This document shows, one piece after another, positions 8,200-16,846 of a stretch of 64,000 bases of DNA. The stretch spans positions 1 through 64,000 of the forward strand of contig CAYXYF010000008.1 in assembly GCA_964469265.1 (NCBI GenBank), read 5' to 3'. The stretch comes from JAEYZS01 sp964469265. Its GTDB lineage: Bacteria > Bdellovibrionota > Bdellovibrionia > Bdellovibrionales > JAEYZS01. A program made the translations under genes and the position numbers. The notes below the pieces were generated by a model. That model searched no databases. It saw only the letters and a list, made by a program, of their open reading frames with translations, and was not told the origin of the DNA. Position 1 is the first letter of the stretch. Every line of letters begins with the position of its first letter.

Positions 8200-9940
8200 C
8201 AGTTAATTCACGCTCCTTGCCCAATAAATTTAAAACACCCATTCTAAAATTCCAATCATTAAATCCAGATGTCCTTAAGGTAAGATCTGTCGTGAGCCAT
8301 CCGCTTGAGTCACGCGCGTTAGAGAGCCTATATTGGCTCCAGTAAGTATTGTGAAGCTCAATGACAAAAACTACAAACTGCATCCCCAAAAGCAAATACG
8401 CCTGATTTGTAGGAACATAAAGAAGACTTTCACCCGTTTGGCTATTTTCTGTGTTCATTATGGAATATGAAAAAAGCGCATGATAGACGCTAAAGTCCGC
8501 TGAAGCCTCAAGCTCAACGCCGTGACTTGTGACATTGTTTATATTCTCAAATGAATAAGGACTCGGCGGAGAAACGTACTGAACAAAGTCCTTATATTCA
8601 ATTGAGTAGCCTGTAAGTTTGACTTCGATATTTTTAAATTTTGTTTCGCCACCGAGTTCAAATTGCTCCGATGACTCAGGTTTTAAATTCGGATTTCCAA
8701 TAAAATAAGGTGCATTAGCATGTAATTGTGAGAAGTCTGGTATTTTCAAACCTTCAGCGTAGCTGGCCCAAAGAGAATAAGTTTCATGCTCCTGTTTGAG
8801 TAAAAGGTTTTTAACAGTTTTATTGCTATCAGGAAAATACCTAAGGCCTGCTAATAAAAATTCATTATCTGAAACCTGAGATCTAAAAATTAAACCATGT
8901 TCAAATCTTGAATCATGCACATTATCCACTCCAACAAAATCGCTTCGGAAGTTATCGTTGGTAAAATCAGTAAATACCTCGATATTATTGTAAGCATTAA
9001 TTTGGTAGTCAGCTGCAATAGAGCCTTGGATTTTTCGTGTCTTATAAAGTGTTGCGGTACCAGATTCCCAATTTTCATTTGAAGATTGCAAAATATTGGA
9101 CTTTAAGTTCACATTCCATTTTGAATTTAAAGAGTGGGCGAAATGAACTCCACCTAAAAACGCTGACCGATCAAAGTCAACAACACTGGATGGATCATAA
9201 GGAACAGGGCCTGGAGAAGATCCAGCTTCATTACCATAGATAAAATGGCTTGAAAGAGCTGACGAATTAAACTTTTTTTCTTGTATCAGTGTGTAGCGCT
9301 GCTTCTTTCGTTGGTTGCTTTCCCGTTTTGTGGCTCCAGCGATTGGATCATCGTAATTGTAATTTCCTTCGGAGTCTTCAAGGTAAGCGCTGACCTGAAT
9401 TGTGCTATCATGCTTTCGGACAAGAGGAACGCCCAACATCAAAGACGGCTTATTAAAAGATTCGTATCCTAAGCGAACCGTTGGGCTAATAAATTTTCGT
9501 GGTTTTAAGTTTATTGCACCACCTATAGCGTCTGAGCCATAGAACAAAGATGAGGGGCCTTTAAGAATGTCTACGGACTCAATAATTTCTGAAGGAATAA
9601 GTAGGGGGTTTGACCCTAGTCCATCGTGAGCGTTGATTGATGTTCCATCAAACAGCATAAGAGTTCTGCTCGCGCTACCAGATCCTCTGATTCGTATTGA
9701 GGGAGAGCCGCTTGAGGTTTCACCTTGTGATTGGATACTTGGGTATTTGGTTAAAGACTCATATAGAGAGGACCCCTGCACGTTGATCACTTCTTGCGGC
9801 ACGCTCTTTTGTGGCCACCCGTGTGCCTTTTGACTAAAAGATTCAAGGGGTGTGCTTTCGACCACGTCTTCAGGCAAAATCTTTATGTCCTCAGCGCGTG
9901 CAGTAAAGCAATAGAGTAAAACCAAAATTATAAGTCTCAT
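8144..9940 (-). CDS. btuB: TonB-dependent outer-membrane receptor, BtuB-like
   Basis: Outer-membrane active-transport receptor of 598 residues, close to BtuB's length. A short signal peptide (MRLIILVLLYCFTARA) is followed by a TonB-box-like EDVVEST. The plug domain spans about residues 50-155 (PSIRIRGSGSASRTLMLFDGTSIN, ILKGPSSLFYGSDAIGGAINLKPR). The rest is a barrel with aromatic strand ends, the C-terminal Phe (FVFMEKSF) and the typical GNPNLKPESSEQFELG block. First gene of the uptake operon; nagZ ends 23 bases upstream. Cobalamin is inferred from the BtuF-like neighbour; other TonB substrates cannot be excluded. Confidence 0.85.
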   Translation of the reverse strand: MRLIILVLLYCFTARAEDIKILPEDVVESTPLESFSQKAHGWPQKSVPQEVINVQGSSLYESLTKYPSIQSQGETSSGSPSIRIRGSGSASRTLMLFDGTSINAHDGLGSNPLLIPSEIIESVDILKGPSSLFYGSDAIGGAINLKPRKFISPTVRLGYESFNKPSLMLGVPLVRKHDSTIQVSAYLEDSEGNYNYDDPIAGATKRESNQRKKQRYTLIQEKKFNSSALSSHFIYGNEAGSSPGPVPYDPSSVVDFDRSAFLGGVHFAHSLNSKWNVNLKSNILQSSNENWESGTATLYKTRKIQGSIAADYQINAYNNIEVFTDFTNDNFRSDFVGVDNVHDSRFEHGLIFRSQVSDNEFLLAGLRYFPDSNKTVKNLLLKQEHETYSLWASYAEGLKIPDFSQLHANAPYFIGNPNLKPESSEQFELGGETKFKNIEVKLTGYSIEYKDFVQYVSPPSPYSFENINNVTSHGVELEASADFSVYHALFSYSIMNTENSQTGESLLYVPTNQAYLLLGMQFVVFVIELHNTYWSQYRLSNARDSSGWLTTDLTLRTSGFNDWNFRMGVLNLLGKERELTDGYPEPKQQYFVFMEKSF

Positions 9941-9952
9941 AGATGATGAGAC
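9934..9952 (-). promoter_or_regulatory. Hairpin enclosing the btuB start codon
   Basis: In the transcript, GTCTCAT and ATGAGAC form a perfect 7-bp stem with a 5-base loop, and the right arm begins with the btuB AUG itself. One G-U and one A-U pair extend the stem over the only SD-like AGG. It could hold the start closed until opened by upstream translation, protein or metabolite. No cobalamin riboswitch core is present; nagZ ends 12 bases upstream. Confidence 0.45.
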
Positions 9953-9963
9953 CTATCAGATTG

Positions 9964-11082
9964 CTAAGAGTCTTGGGAGAGGTTTTTTGGCAATACGCCG
10001 TTTTTTATATTTTGTGCAATCTCTTTGTGAGAATTTTTACCAATAATCTTTTGTGCGCCAGCCAAATTCATAGGCGCAAATTGTGAGAAATTGGTTTGTT
10101 TGATCTTTAGGATCATATTGTAGGACTCATCTATTGTTGCTTCAGGGATACTTTTATCAGTGACTGCGCGCTGAACGGCCTCAAGACCTGTCATGTGACT
10201 TTCGGGTTCATTGCAATATAAAAGCATATTAGCGCCAGCCTTAAGAGCTTGGGTTGCAATATCGTCTACGGAATATTTATTGCGAAGAGCTTTCATATCA
10301 AGGTCATCGGTCACAATTAAGTTTTTGTACCTAAATTCATTTCTTAGGATATCTGTTATAAAAACTTTAGAAAGAGTTGCTGGCCATTTAGGATCAATCT
10401 TTGGAAATAGAATATGCGCCGTCATCAACATTTCAGCTCGCGCTCGCAGGGCTCTTTTGAAGGGAATCATTTCTCGGTTCATTAAGACTTCTAAAGTGGT
10501 ATCGGCTTGGATAGGAAGATCGTGGTGACTGTCCAATAAAGTATCGCCATGACCAGGAAAGTGTTTTGGACAAGCCATGATTCCTGATTTCAAATACCCT
10601 CGGACAAGAGCAGAAGACAATTTTGCGACCTGCTCAGGATCACTTCCGATAGATCTATCGCCGATGACTTCGTTTTTTGGGTTGGTTAGAATATCCACGC
10701 AAGGAGCAAAGTTGACGTTAATTCCAGCCGCTTTGAGTTCTTGCCCCATGTTTTCAGCCATTTCAAAAGCCGTTGAAGCAGAGTCAAGTTCTCCAAGTTT
10801 TTTAATTGGTGGCCAGATAGTAAATGGGTCTTTTAGACGAGCAACCCTTCCGCCTTCCATATCGATGCCAATAAACAGTGGAGACTTATCGGGTCTTTGA
10901 TTTTTAAGAGAGTGAAGCTCAGTAGTGAGTTGGATAAGTTCTTCAAGTGTTGAAATATTACGACCAAATAAAACAACGCCACCGATATTATTTTCGACGA
11001 TAAATTTTTTTTCTGAAGAGGTAAGAGAAGTCCCGCTTAGACCAATAAAAAGAAGTTGGCCAACTTTTTTGAGAGTATCCAT
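9964..11082 (-). CDS. nagZ: Beta-N-acetylhexosaminidase, NagZ type (GH3)
   Basis: Cleaves GlcNAc from anhydro-muropeptides during cell-wall recycling in the cytoplasm. The 372 residues form a GH3 barrel. Visible are IGIDMEGGRVARL, the signature KHFPGHGDTLLDSHHDLP (flexible loop with the catalytic His/Asp) and the nucleophile Asp in LIVTDDLDM. The ATG at 11082 is preferred over a GTG at 11091 because AGGTGG lies at a suitable distance. No signal peptide, as expected for NagZ. A peptide-type permease pair is encoded just upstream on the same strand, and amgK/murU lie 10 kb away. Confidence 0.9.
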   Translation of the reverse strand: MDTLKKVGQLLFIGLSGTSLTSSEKKFIVENNIGGVVLFGRNISTLEELIQLTTELHSLKNQRPDKSPLFIGIDMEGGRVARLKDPFTIWPPIKKLGELDSASTAFEMAENMGQELKAAGINVNFAPCVDILTNPKNEVIGDRSIGSDPEQVAKLSSALVRGYLKSGIMACPKHFPGHGDTLLDSHHDLPIQADTTLEVLMNREMIPFKRALRARAEMLMTAHILFPKIDPKWPATLSKVFITDILRNEFRYKNLIVTDDLDMKALRNKYSVDDIATQALKAGANMLLYCNEPESHMTGLEAVQRAVTDKSIPEATIDESYNMILKIKQTNFSQFAPMNLAGAQKIIGKNSHKEIAQNIKNGVLPKNLSQDS

Positions 11083-11128
11083 GATATCCACCTAACGTTC
11101 CGCTTTATCTTAGAATTATATTAGAACA

Positions 11129-11971
11129 TTAGTTTTTCTTAGGATCAAGATAGTCTCGCAAGCCATCTCCGAATAGATTAAAGCCCAGTACGAGAAGAAC
11201 TATGGCAACTCCAGGAAATACACTGACATGTGGTGCTTCAATTAAAATCTTTCGACCAGCATTAAGTAGTGCCCCCCATGTAGGTGTTGTCGGTGGGGCA
11301 CCAAGCCCTAAGAAGCTTAGTGAGGATTCTGAAATAATTGTTCCAGCCATAGCGAATGAACATTGGACAACGACGGGTCCTACAAGGTTTGGCCAAACGT
11401 GTAGGATCACAATGCGGAGCGGGTTTGCGCCAAGTGCTTTTGCAGACTGAATAAATTCTTTTGATTTCACATGGAGAACTTCCGCTCGCACGAGGCGCGC
11501 GTAGCTGGCCCATCCTGTAATACACATAGCAAAGATCAAGTTATTAATGGATGGTCCTAAAACTGCGACCAAAGTAATGGCAAGAAGAAAACCAGGGAAT
11601 GCATATAGCATATCCACAATTCTCATAAAGAATTGATCGGCGCGGCCACCCATGTACCCTGCAATAGAACCAATCATGAGACCAATAATCAAACAAATCG
11701 ATACAACACTAATTGCAACATAAAAACTGATTCTTGATCCATAGACAACTTTGGAAAAAACATCGCTGCCGTCTTGGTCAAGACCAAACCAATGTTGGGC
11801 TGATGGAGGTTGATATCTGTTTTCAAGAGACATTGCGTTCGGATCATGGGTCGCAATCCAGGGTGCAAGAAGGGCTACTACTAATACGGTGAATATAATT
11901 GATCCGCCAACAAAAATTAAAATATTGCGCTTGTTAAAAATTCTTTTAGACAAGGGCTTTTTGTTAGTCAC
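11129..11971 (-). CDS. dppC: ABC peptide-type permease, DppC/OppC family
   Basis: Second membrane subunit of a di/oligopeptide-type importer, 280 residues with about six helices. Family features: N-terminal segment ending in HDPNAMSLENRYQPPSAQHWFGLDQDGSDVFS, the EAA loop FIQSAKALGANPLRIVILHVWPN, and the C-terminal GDGLRDYLDPK. Overlaps dppB by four bases. No ATPase or binding protein is encoded nearby, so they must be elsewhere. Substrate unknown; proximity to nagZ makes muropeptides one possibility. Confidence 0.9.
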   Translation of the reverse strand: MTNKKPLSKRIFNKRNILIFVGGSIIFTVLVVALLAPWIATHDPNAMSLENRYQPPSAQHWFGLDQDGSDVFSKVVYGSRISFYVAISVVSICLIIGLMIGSIAGYMGGRADQFFMRIVDMLYAFPGFLLAITLVAVLGPSINNLIFAMCITGWASYARLVRAEVLHVKSKEFIQSAKALGANPLRIVILHVWPNLVGPVVVQCSFAMAGTIISESSLSFLGLGAPPTTPTWGALLNAGRKILIEAPHVSVFPGVAIVLLVLGFNLFGDGLRDYLDPKKN

Positions 11972-12888
11972 GATAGCCTCACTTTTGGATTTGCAATAGC
12001 GTAGGCAATGTCAGTTAAAAGATTGACCGTCACATAGATAAAAGAAATTAAAAGGACGCAGCCCTGTACGACAGGATAATTTCTTTGTTGAATCGCTTCA
12101 TAAAAAAGAGATCCTATTCCAGGCCAATCAAAAATTGTCTCTGTAATAACGGTTCCCGTCAGAAGCGCACCAAATTGTAGACCAACAATTGTAATAATCG
12201 GTATAAGGGCATTTCTTAAAGCGTGTTTGAATAAAACTGTAATCTTGGGGACGCCTTTTGAGACTGCAGTACGAATATAATCTTCTTTAATGGTTTCAAG
12301 CATGGATGCTCTTGTCATACGCATAAGAATGGCGCTGAGAGATAATCCCAAACATACTGCAGGTAAAATAACATGGGACCAACCCCCACGACCGCTGACA
12401 GGAAACAAATCAAGGTAGATAGAAAATATTAAAATCATCATAGGACCCGTCCAAAAACTTGGAAGAGACATGCCTAAAAGACCTCCGACCAAAACGGAGT
12501 TATCAACGGGTCCATACTGTTTGATGGAAGCTAAGACTCCCAGAGGTATCCCGATGATCATAGAAATAAAAACTGCAACGAACGCTAGTTCCATAGTTGC
12601 GGGTAAGCGCTCTAAAATTTCAGTTGAGACAGGCTTTCTGGAAAAAAGGGATTTTCCCAAATCAAGGGTTGGTAAACCTAACATGAAGTTTTTGTATTGA
12701 GTGCCCAGAGGAAGGTTTAATCCTAGCTCTGTTCGAAGAGCCTCTTTGTCTACTGAAGACGCTTGATCTCCCAGCATAATATCGATGGGATCGCCGGGAA
12801 CAAAGTGAATTAAAAAAAATGTAAGTGTGGCTACACCAAGTAGAACGGGAATAGTAAATATTATTCTTCTAATGATGTAATCAAACAT
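11968..12888 (-). CDS. dppB: ABC peptide-type permease, DppB/OppB family
   Basis: First membrane subunit of the importer, 306 residues. It has the DppB start YIIRRIIFTIPVLLGVATLTFFLIHFVPGDP, the periplasmic loop LRTELGLNLPLGTQY, the EAA loop DYIRTAVSKGVPKITVLFKHALRNALIPI, and the end block FDWPGIGSLFYEAIQQRNYPVVQG. It lies ten bases downstream of the secreted protein encoded at 12898-13746 and probably shares its transcript. Confidence 0.9.
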   Translation of the reverse strand: MFDYIIRRIIFTIPVLLGVATLTFFLIHFVPGDPIDIMLGDQASSVDKEALRTELGLNLPLGTQYKNFMLGLPTLDLGKSLFSRKPVSTEILERLPATMELAFVAVFISMIIGIPLGVLASIKQYGPVDNSVLVGGLLGMSLPSFWTGPMMILIFSIYLDLFPVSGRGGWSHVILPAVCLGLSLSAILMRMTRASMLETIKEDYIRTAVSKGVPKITVLFKHALRNALIPIITIVGLQFGALLTGTVITETIFDWPGIGSLFYEAIQQRNYPVVQGCVLLISFIYVTVNLLTDIAYAIANPKVRLS

Positions 12889-12897
12889 TCGTAACCC

Positions 12898-13746
12898 TTA
12901 GTTGCCTTTTTTTGCCGGAAGATCTTTTCCTGGTGGAACGGTCATTCCCTTCGGGTATCCAGATGGTTCCGTAAACTCTTTTTTTGCAGCTTCCCTTGGT
13001 TTTGCGAGATGGCTATCGGCAGGTATTGTTTTAAATAACGCGCGAATACTTTTTGTTGAGGATGGAAATCCTCTGGTCGCTTCAGCCTGTGTTGCAGCTT
13101 TTAGCTGGATTCCACTAACTGGTTGTCTGGTTTGGATGACCTCTCCAATTGGAGTGATGTTGCTAATGGAGCGGATGTCCTTAAAGCGTGTTAAAACTTT
13201 AAACGACTGATGACCGTCGATTTCTTCCATTTCCGTAACGTCGGCATAACCTGTAAAAGCCTTAGCATCTTCTTCTGCGATGGCTTCGTATTGGAATGAA
13301 ACCCCGCTTTTAAGCCCCTCTTTGTTTTGCAAGATCATGTAAACTAAAAAGTAAGAAAGAAACGTACCCTTTTTTATTTTTGACTGAGTAGTTTGAGTTT
13401 CACTGTTTGTGGTGATTTTAGCTGTCATGTTATCACCTTTAAAGCTTGCATCGATTAGCTTCACCGTTTTTCCAACCTGTGTTGTGTACTGATAAGATAT
13501 CGGAGCGAACCCATCTGTTGATAGAGCGGTTACACTTTCTGTAACGTCTCCGCCAAGAGCATTTGTTTTCATAAAAGAAGTAAATTTAAATTGCTTGTTC
13601 TTTTCTAAAAACTCATAGCGCTGTACCAGATAACCAACGTGCTGCTGTCCCGAAAGAATTTGGAACCAGCCTTCTTGAAGAACTTTGGCTGATACAGGTG
13701 AAAGATTAAAAAAAGAGATGATTAATAGTAGTGCAATAAATTTCAT
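12898..13746 (-). CDS. Secreted protein of unknown function (282 aa)
   Basis: Begins MKFIALLLIISFFNLSPVSA, a clear signal peptide with cleavage after about residue 20. The ATG at 13746 has an AGGGG site eight bases upstream; longer in-frame starts lack one. The body is predicted mostly beta (FQILSGQQHVGYLVQRYEF, GFAPISYQYTTQVGKTVKLIDASFKGDNMTAKI), a style shared with periplasmic substrate-shuttling or DUF3108-like domains, but no catalytic motif is seen. The C-terminal 60 residues are Pro/Lys-rich. Its position at the head of dppBC suggests an accessory role, which is inference. Confidence 0.7.
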   Translation of the reverse strand: MKFIALLLIISFFNLSPVSAKVLQEGWFQILSGQQHVGYLVQRYEFLEKNKQFKFTSFMKTNALGGDVTESVTALSTDGFAPISYQYTTQVGKTVKLIDASFKGDNMTAKITTNSETQTTQSKIKKGTFLSYFLVYMILQNKEGLKSGVSFQYEAIAEEDAKAFTGYADVTEMEEIDGHQSFKVLTRFKDIRSISNITPIGEVIQTRQPVSGIQLKAATQAEATRGFPSSTKSIRALFKTIPADSHLAKPREAAKKEFTEPSGYPKGMTVPPGKDLPAKKGN

Positions 13747-13886
13747 GAGATGACCCCTATGATGAATGTCCAATAATTGTAAATGGAGCTGAAATGCCTG
13801 TCATGCAGTATTTAGTCGTAAGTCTAGTCAAATATTAGTCTAGAGAGTATCGACTTTGCACGGGCAAATAAGTGATAATTTGGTAT

Positions 13887-15923
13887 ATGACTGAGCACCA
13901 AGAGTTTGCATCACCGCACAAATCTGAGCGGGGCCAAATGGCCATTTTTATTGCACTAATATTTCAAGTGCTCTTCGTGTTTTTCGCTATGATTGTAAAC
14001 GTTGGACTCATCGTCCATGACAAAATCAATCTTCAAAACTCTGTTGATATTGCTGCGTACTATGCGGCACAAAGGCAAGCTGAAATTCTAAATGGGATTG
14101 CTCACCATAACTATCAAATCAGACAAGCATGGAAGCTCTTAAGCTGGAGAATTCGTGTTTTAGGAGATTTAGGCTACCGTGGGCATCCGTTACAACAAAC
14201 CATGGGGAATAATTTAGAAGACCGCGGCGCTTATGGTGAAACGGGAGCACAATCATACCGAGTGCCGTCGATTTGCATAAACCATGGTGCGTGGGGAAGT
14301 CGTCAGAACGCCTGTTACGACGGGAAAATTTCAATTCCGCAGATTCCAGAATTTAAAATGATCAATATTTTTTCTCCGTTTAACTTTATTTTCTCGATGG
14401 GAGTCGACACGCTCCGAGATGCTCAGGATATGGATGGTACAAAAACGGGTCCAAGAAACTTTAATATTGCTTTAAGGTGGATGCATGCTTACCGGGTGCA
14501 AGTTGCCAGATCAAAAGAAGTAATTAGAGCATATGCTGATTTACTCTCTGAGGGTGCAACAGACTTTAAAGATATCAGTGGTCACTCTGTCAGTGCGGGC
14601 GCATATAAAACGCTGATGAATAATTTAACCCGTGCAAACTTAAGAGCAATGGCAGAAGAGGAGAGTTTTAAAATATTTAACTCTCTCGGTGTTTCAGAAG
14701 GTAATCGCAAGCGTTGGTTAAACGAAGTCCCGATTTTCCCAGTTGTTTTCTATACGGACCTTCTCAAGGTGCCAGGCGGGTGGAGCGGAGAAGTAAAACC
14801 TATTATAGGGACCGACCAAGCCAACAGGCCCCAACATAATTTAAATCCAAATGATACGGAAGATACTATAAGAAATGAACCCAACAGTGTTGATGATCTT
14901 TTCCACTCGATTTTTGGAGTGGAAAAAAATCCATGGATGATGGCCTATGTGGGTGTGTATGCAGAAACCCGACCACGAAAGCCTTATCTTCCATTTGGTA
15001 AACCCATCACATTAAAGGCCAAGGCATTTGCAAAACCCTTCGGCGGAAGAATAGGTCCGTGGCACTACGCAATTTGGCCGCAAGATTCAACGAAGTCATT
15101 TGCAAGTAATAGCCAGAGAACAGACCCTCTAACTCCTATTCCGTTGGACCCTGATTCAGGTGCAGTCAATGCAAGCCCTGCTGAGAGAAACTTGGCTGTA
15201 CCGAATTACTCAAGGTTTCCTGGTGATCGTTTAGGATTAAACTCCATGGCCGCGCTGGCTTTGTTTAAAGAAAAATTTGATGCTCATATCAAGTCTGGCG
15301 ATACAATCCATCCCGCATTCTATAGCGGAACTCCGTTAGGAGATGATGGCTTGGCTTTCGCGGCACCCACTTTGGCTGAGCACAACAAGATGAATCCATC
15401 CTTAGGATACCCTGCACCCTGGATCAGAGAGTTTGAAATGGCGGCGATTGCTCCAGATTTGTTTGATGCAACTTACTACTCCATTGATCGAGAATATTAT
15501 AGAAATTACTCTCAGCCATCCTTAAATGCGCGTGTGATTCAGAATGTTTCCTTTGATGCAGGTTCGAAAAAACCTGATCATATTAAGAGTGCCGCAGATC
15601 AAGTTTCGGTTGCAACTCGTGTGGCTTCAGTGAACATGAATTTTTGGAAGATAAAAGATCCTCACCATCTTTTAACAGGATGGGCACCGTCAGGTCCTTT
15701 TAGATATGCCTTTCCCCCATCATTTGGTAAGTGTGATAATGAATCCAGTGATGCAGCATCAGTCCCTGGAAAGTGTGCAGTCGGTGGCAGAGTAGGATAT
15801 TCTGTTAAAATTGTTTCAGAAGACTATCTTCAAAGCACAAGTCTTCCCCTCGGAGGGCAAGGTGTGGTAGGGAAATTAAAGAACCCTCCGCCGTCTTGTA
15901 CATCAGCTTCTTCTTGCTGGTAG
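13887..15923 (+). CDS. TadE/TadG-like membrane-anchored protein (678 aa)
   Basis: The N-terminal 60 residues are typical of TadG-like pseudopilin or Flp-pilus accessory proteins: a positively charged start, RGQMAIFIALIFQVLFVFFAMIVNVGLIVHDKINLQNSVDIAAYYAAQRQAEILN. This gives one membrane helix at about residues 22-46 followed by an amphipathic helix. The remaining 620 residues are an exported domain without recognised family, ending in SCTSASSCW with two closely spaced Cys. ATG at 13887 chosen; an in-frame start at 13872 has no better site. No other tad genes are present. It converges on two Gly/Cys-rich secreted proteins. Confidence 0.7.
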   Translation: MTEHQEFASPHKSERGQMAIFIALIFQVLFVFFAMIVNVGLIVHDKINLQNSVDIAAYYAAQRQAEILNGIAHHNYQIRQAWKLLSWRIRVLGDLGYRGHPLQQTMGNNLEDRGAYGETGAQSYRVPSICINHGAWGSRQNACYDGKISIPQIPEFKMINIFSPFNFIFSMGVDTLRDAQDMDGTKTGPRNFNIALRWMHAYRVQVARSKEVIRAYADLLSEGATDFKDISGHSVSAGAYKTLMNNLTRANLRAMAEEESFKIFNSLGVSEGNRKRWLNEVPIFPVVFYTDLLKVPGGWSGEVKPIIGTDQANRPQHNLNPNDTEDTIRNEPNSVDDLFHSIFGVEKNPWMMAYVGVYAETRPRKPYLPFGKPITLKAKAFAKPFGGRIGPWHYAIWPQDSTKSFASNSQRTDPLTPIPLDPDSGAVNASPAERNLAVPNYSRFPGDRLGLNSMAALALFKEKFDAHIKSGDTIHPAFYSGTPLGDDGLAFAAPTLAEHNKMNPSLGYPAPWIREFEMAAIAPDLFDATYYSIDREYYRNYSQPSLNARVIQNVSFDAGSKKPDHIKSAADQVSVATRVASVNMNFWKIKDPHHLLTGWAPSGPFRYAFPPSFGKCDNESSDAASVPGKCAVGGRVGYSVKIVSEDYLQSTSLPLGGQGVVGKLKNPPPSCTSASSCW

Positions 15924-15928
15924 ATTTA

Positions 15929-16837
15929 TTATGGATTGAGAGTAGATTTTTTAGCTTCGTATCTTCTGTGAATCATTTTAAAGATGTCATCTTGTGCGAC
16001 ACCAATTTGATCAGAGCCAAATTTCTTTTCAAGACCTGCAACACCACGATTAGCATCGACAATTTTTTTATTTCGAAGGTTAGAAAGATATTTATTCATA
16101 TCAAAGCCTTCTTCTGGTTCGCTATCATATCCTCGACCTGGCGCAAGCGGACTACCGCCACCACCGCCAAGATCCCCACCAGAAAATCTTGATGCGGCTT
16201 TAAGATCTTTTGCGGCAGATGCTTTTAAATCTGCAATATCAGAGTCTGTAAAACCAAGGCTTCTAAGACCAGCTTCAGTTCCCAAAGTCGATGCAGCGAT
16301 CGCGCCCTTTGGAGTATTGATTGCGTTTGCATTTTCGTCGTAAGAATAACCTTTATCTGCAAGCTTATCGATTTCTTTATTAAGATCATTTTGGATTTTG
16401 CGTAAGTCTCCACCGATGATATCTTTTGCTCCACCAGGGAGGGTTCCGCCAGCAATAGCATCATGACCTCCATTCGGAAGAAGACCTTGTCCGCCGCCAG
16501 GATTGTAAGGGTTGCTTCCCCCATTATAACCCACACCGTTTCCAGAACAGTAAGCGCCAATACAATCTGTTGCACTCACGGTTTTACCAGAGTCACTAGC
16601 ACCTTTAAGAGCTTGCGCAGCTTGTGCAAAGGCCATAACTGCCATGATACAATAGCCCCAAGCACCAGAGCACTTTTTTGACCACTTCTCGCCGTCGTTC
16701 ATATTCTTAACAGTACTAACCATATAGGTTCCAACGGCTGCAGAGGCAGCAGCATTCATAATATCTGCGGACTGGGCACGAGGAAGGTGGACAAGACTAA
16801 AAACTGCGATCAATGTAACTAAAACTTTTAACTTCAT
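15929..16837 (-). CDS. Secreted Gly-rich protein (302 aa), unknown
   Basis: Signal peptide MKLKVLVTLIAVFSLVHLPRAQSA, then a hydrophobic Ala-rich segment (AAASAAVGTYMVSTV and CIMAVMAFAQAAQALKG). A Gly/Asn/Pro-rich linker follows (NGVGYNGGSNPYNPGGGQG), then a second Gly run near residue 230, and a charged C-terminal segment (about 240-302) predicted helical. Four Cys lie in the first 95 residues. Architecture parallels the adjacent upstream gene, nine bases away, so the two form an operon. Unrecognised family; likely periplasmic or surface. Confidence 0.7.
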   Translation of the reverse strand: MKLKVLVTLIAVFSLVHLPRAQSADIMNAAASAAVGTYMVSTVKNMNDGEKWSKKCSGAWGYCIMAVMAFAQAAQALKGASDSGKTVSATDCIGAYCSGNGVGYNGGSNPYNPGGGQGLLPNGGHDAIAGGTLPGGAKDIIGGDLRKIQNDLNKEIDKLADKGYSYDENANAINTPKGAIAASTLGTEAGLRSLGFTDSDIADLKASAAKDLKAASRFSGGDLGGGGGSPLAPGRGYDSEPEEGFDMNKYLSNLRNKKIVDANRGVAGLEKKFGSDQIGVAQDDIFKMIHRRYEAKKSTLNP

Positions 16838-16846
16838 CGTTTATCC

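Noticed and set aside
9941..9963. Cobalamin riboswitch upstream of btuB
   Set aside because: Only 23 bases separate nagZ and btuB, far too short, and no riboswitch core motif was seen.
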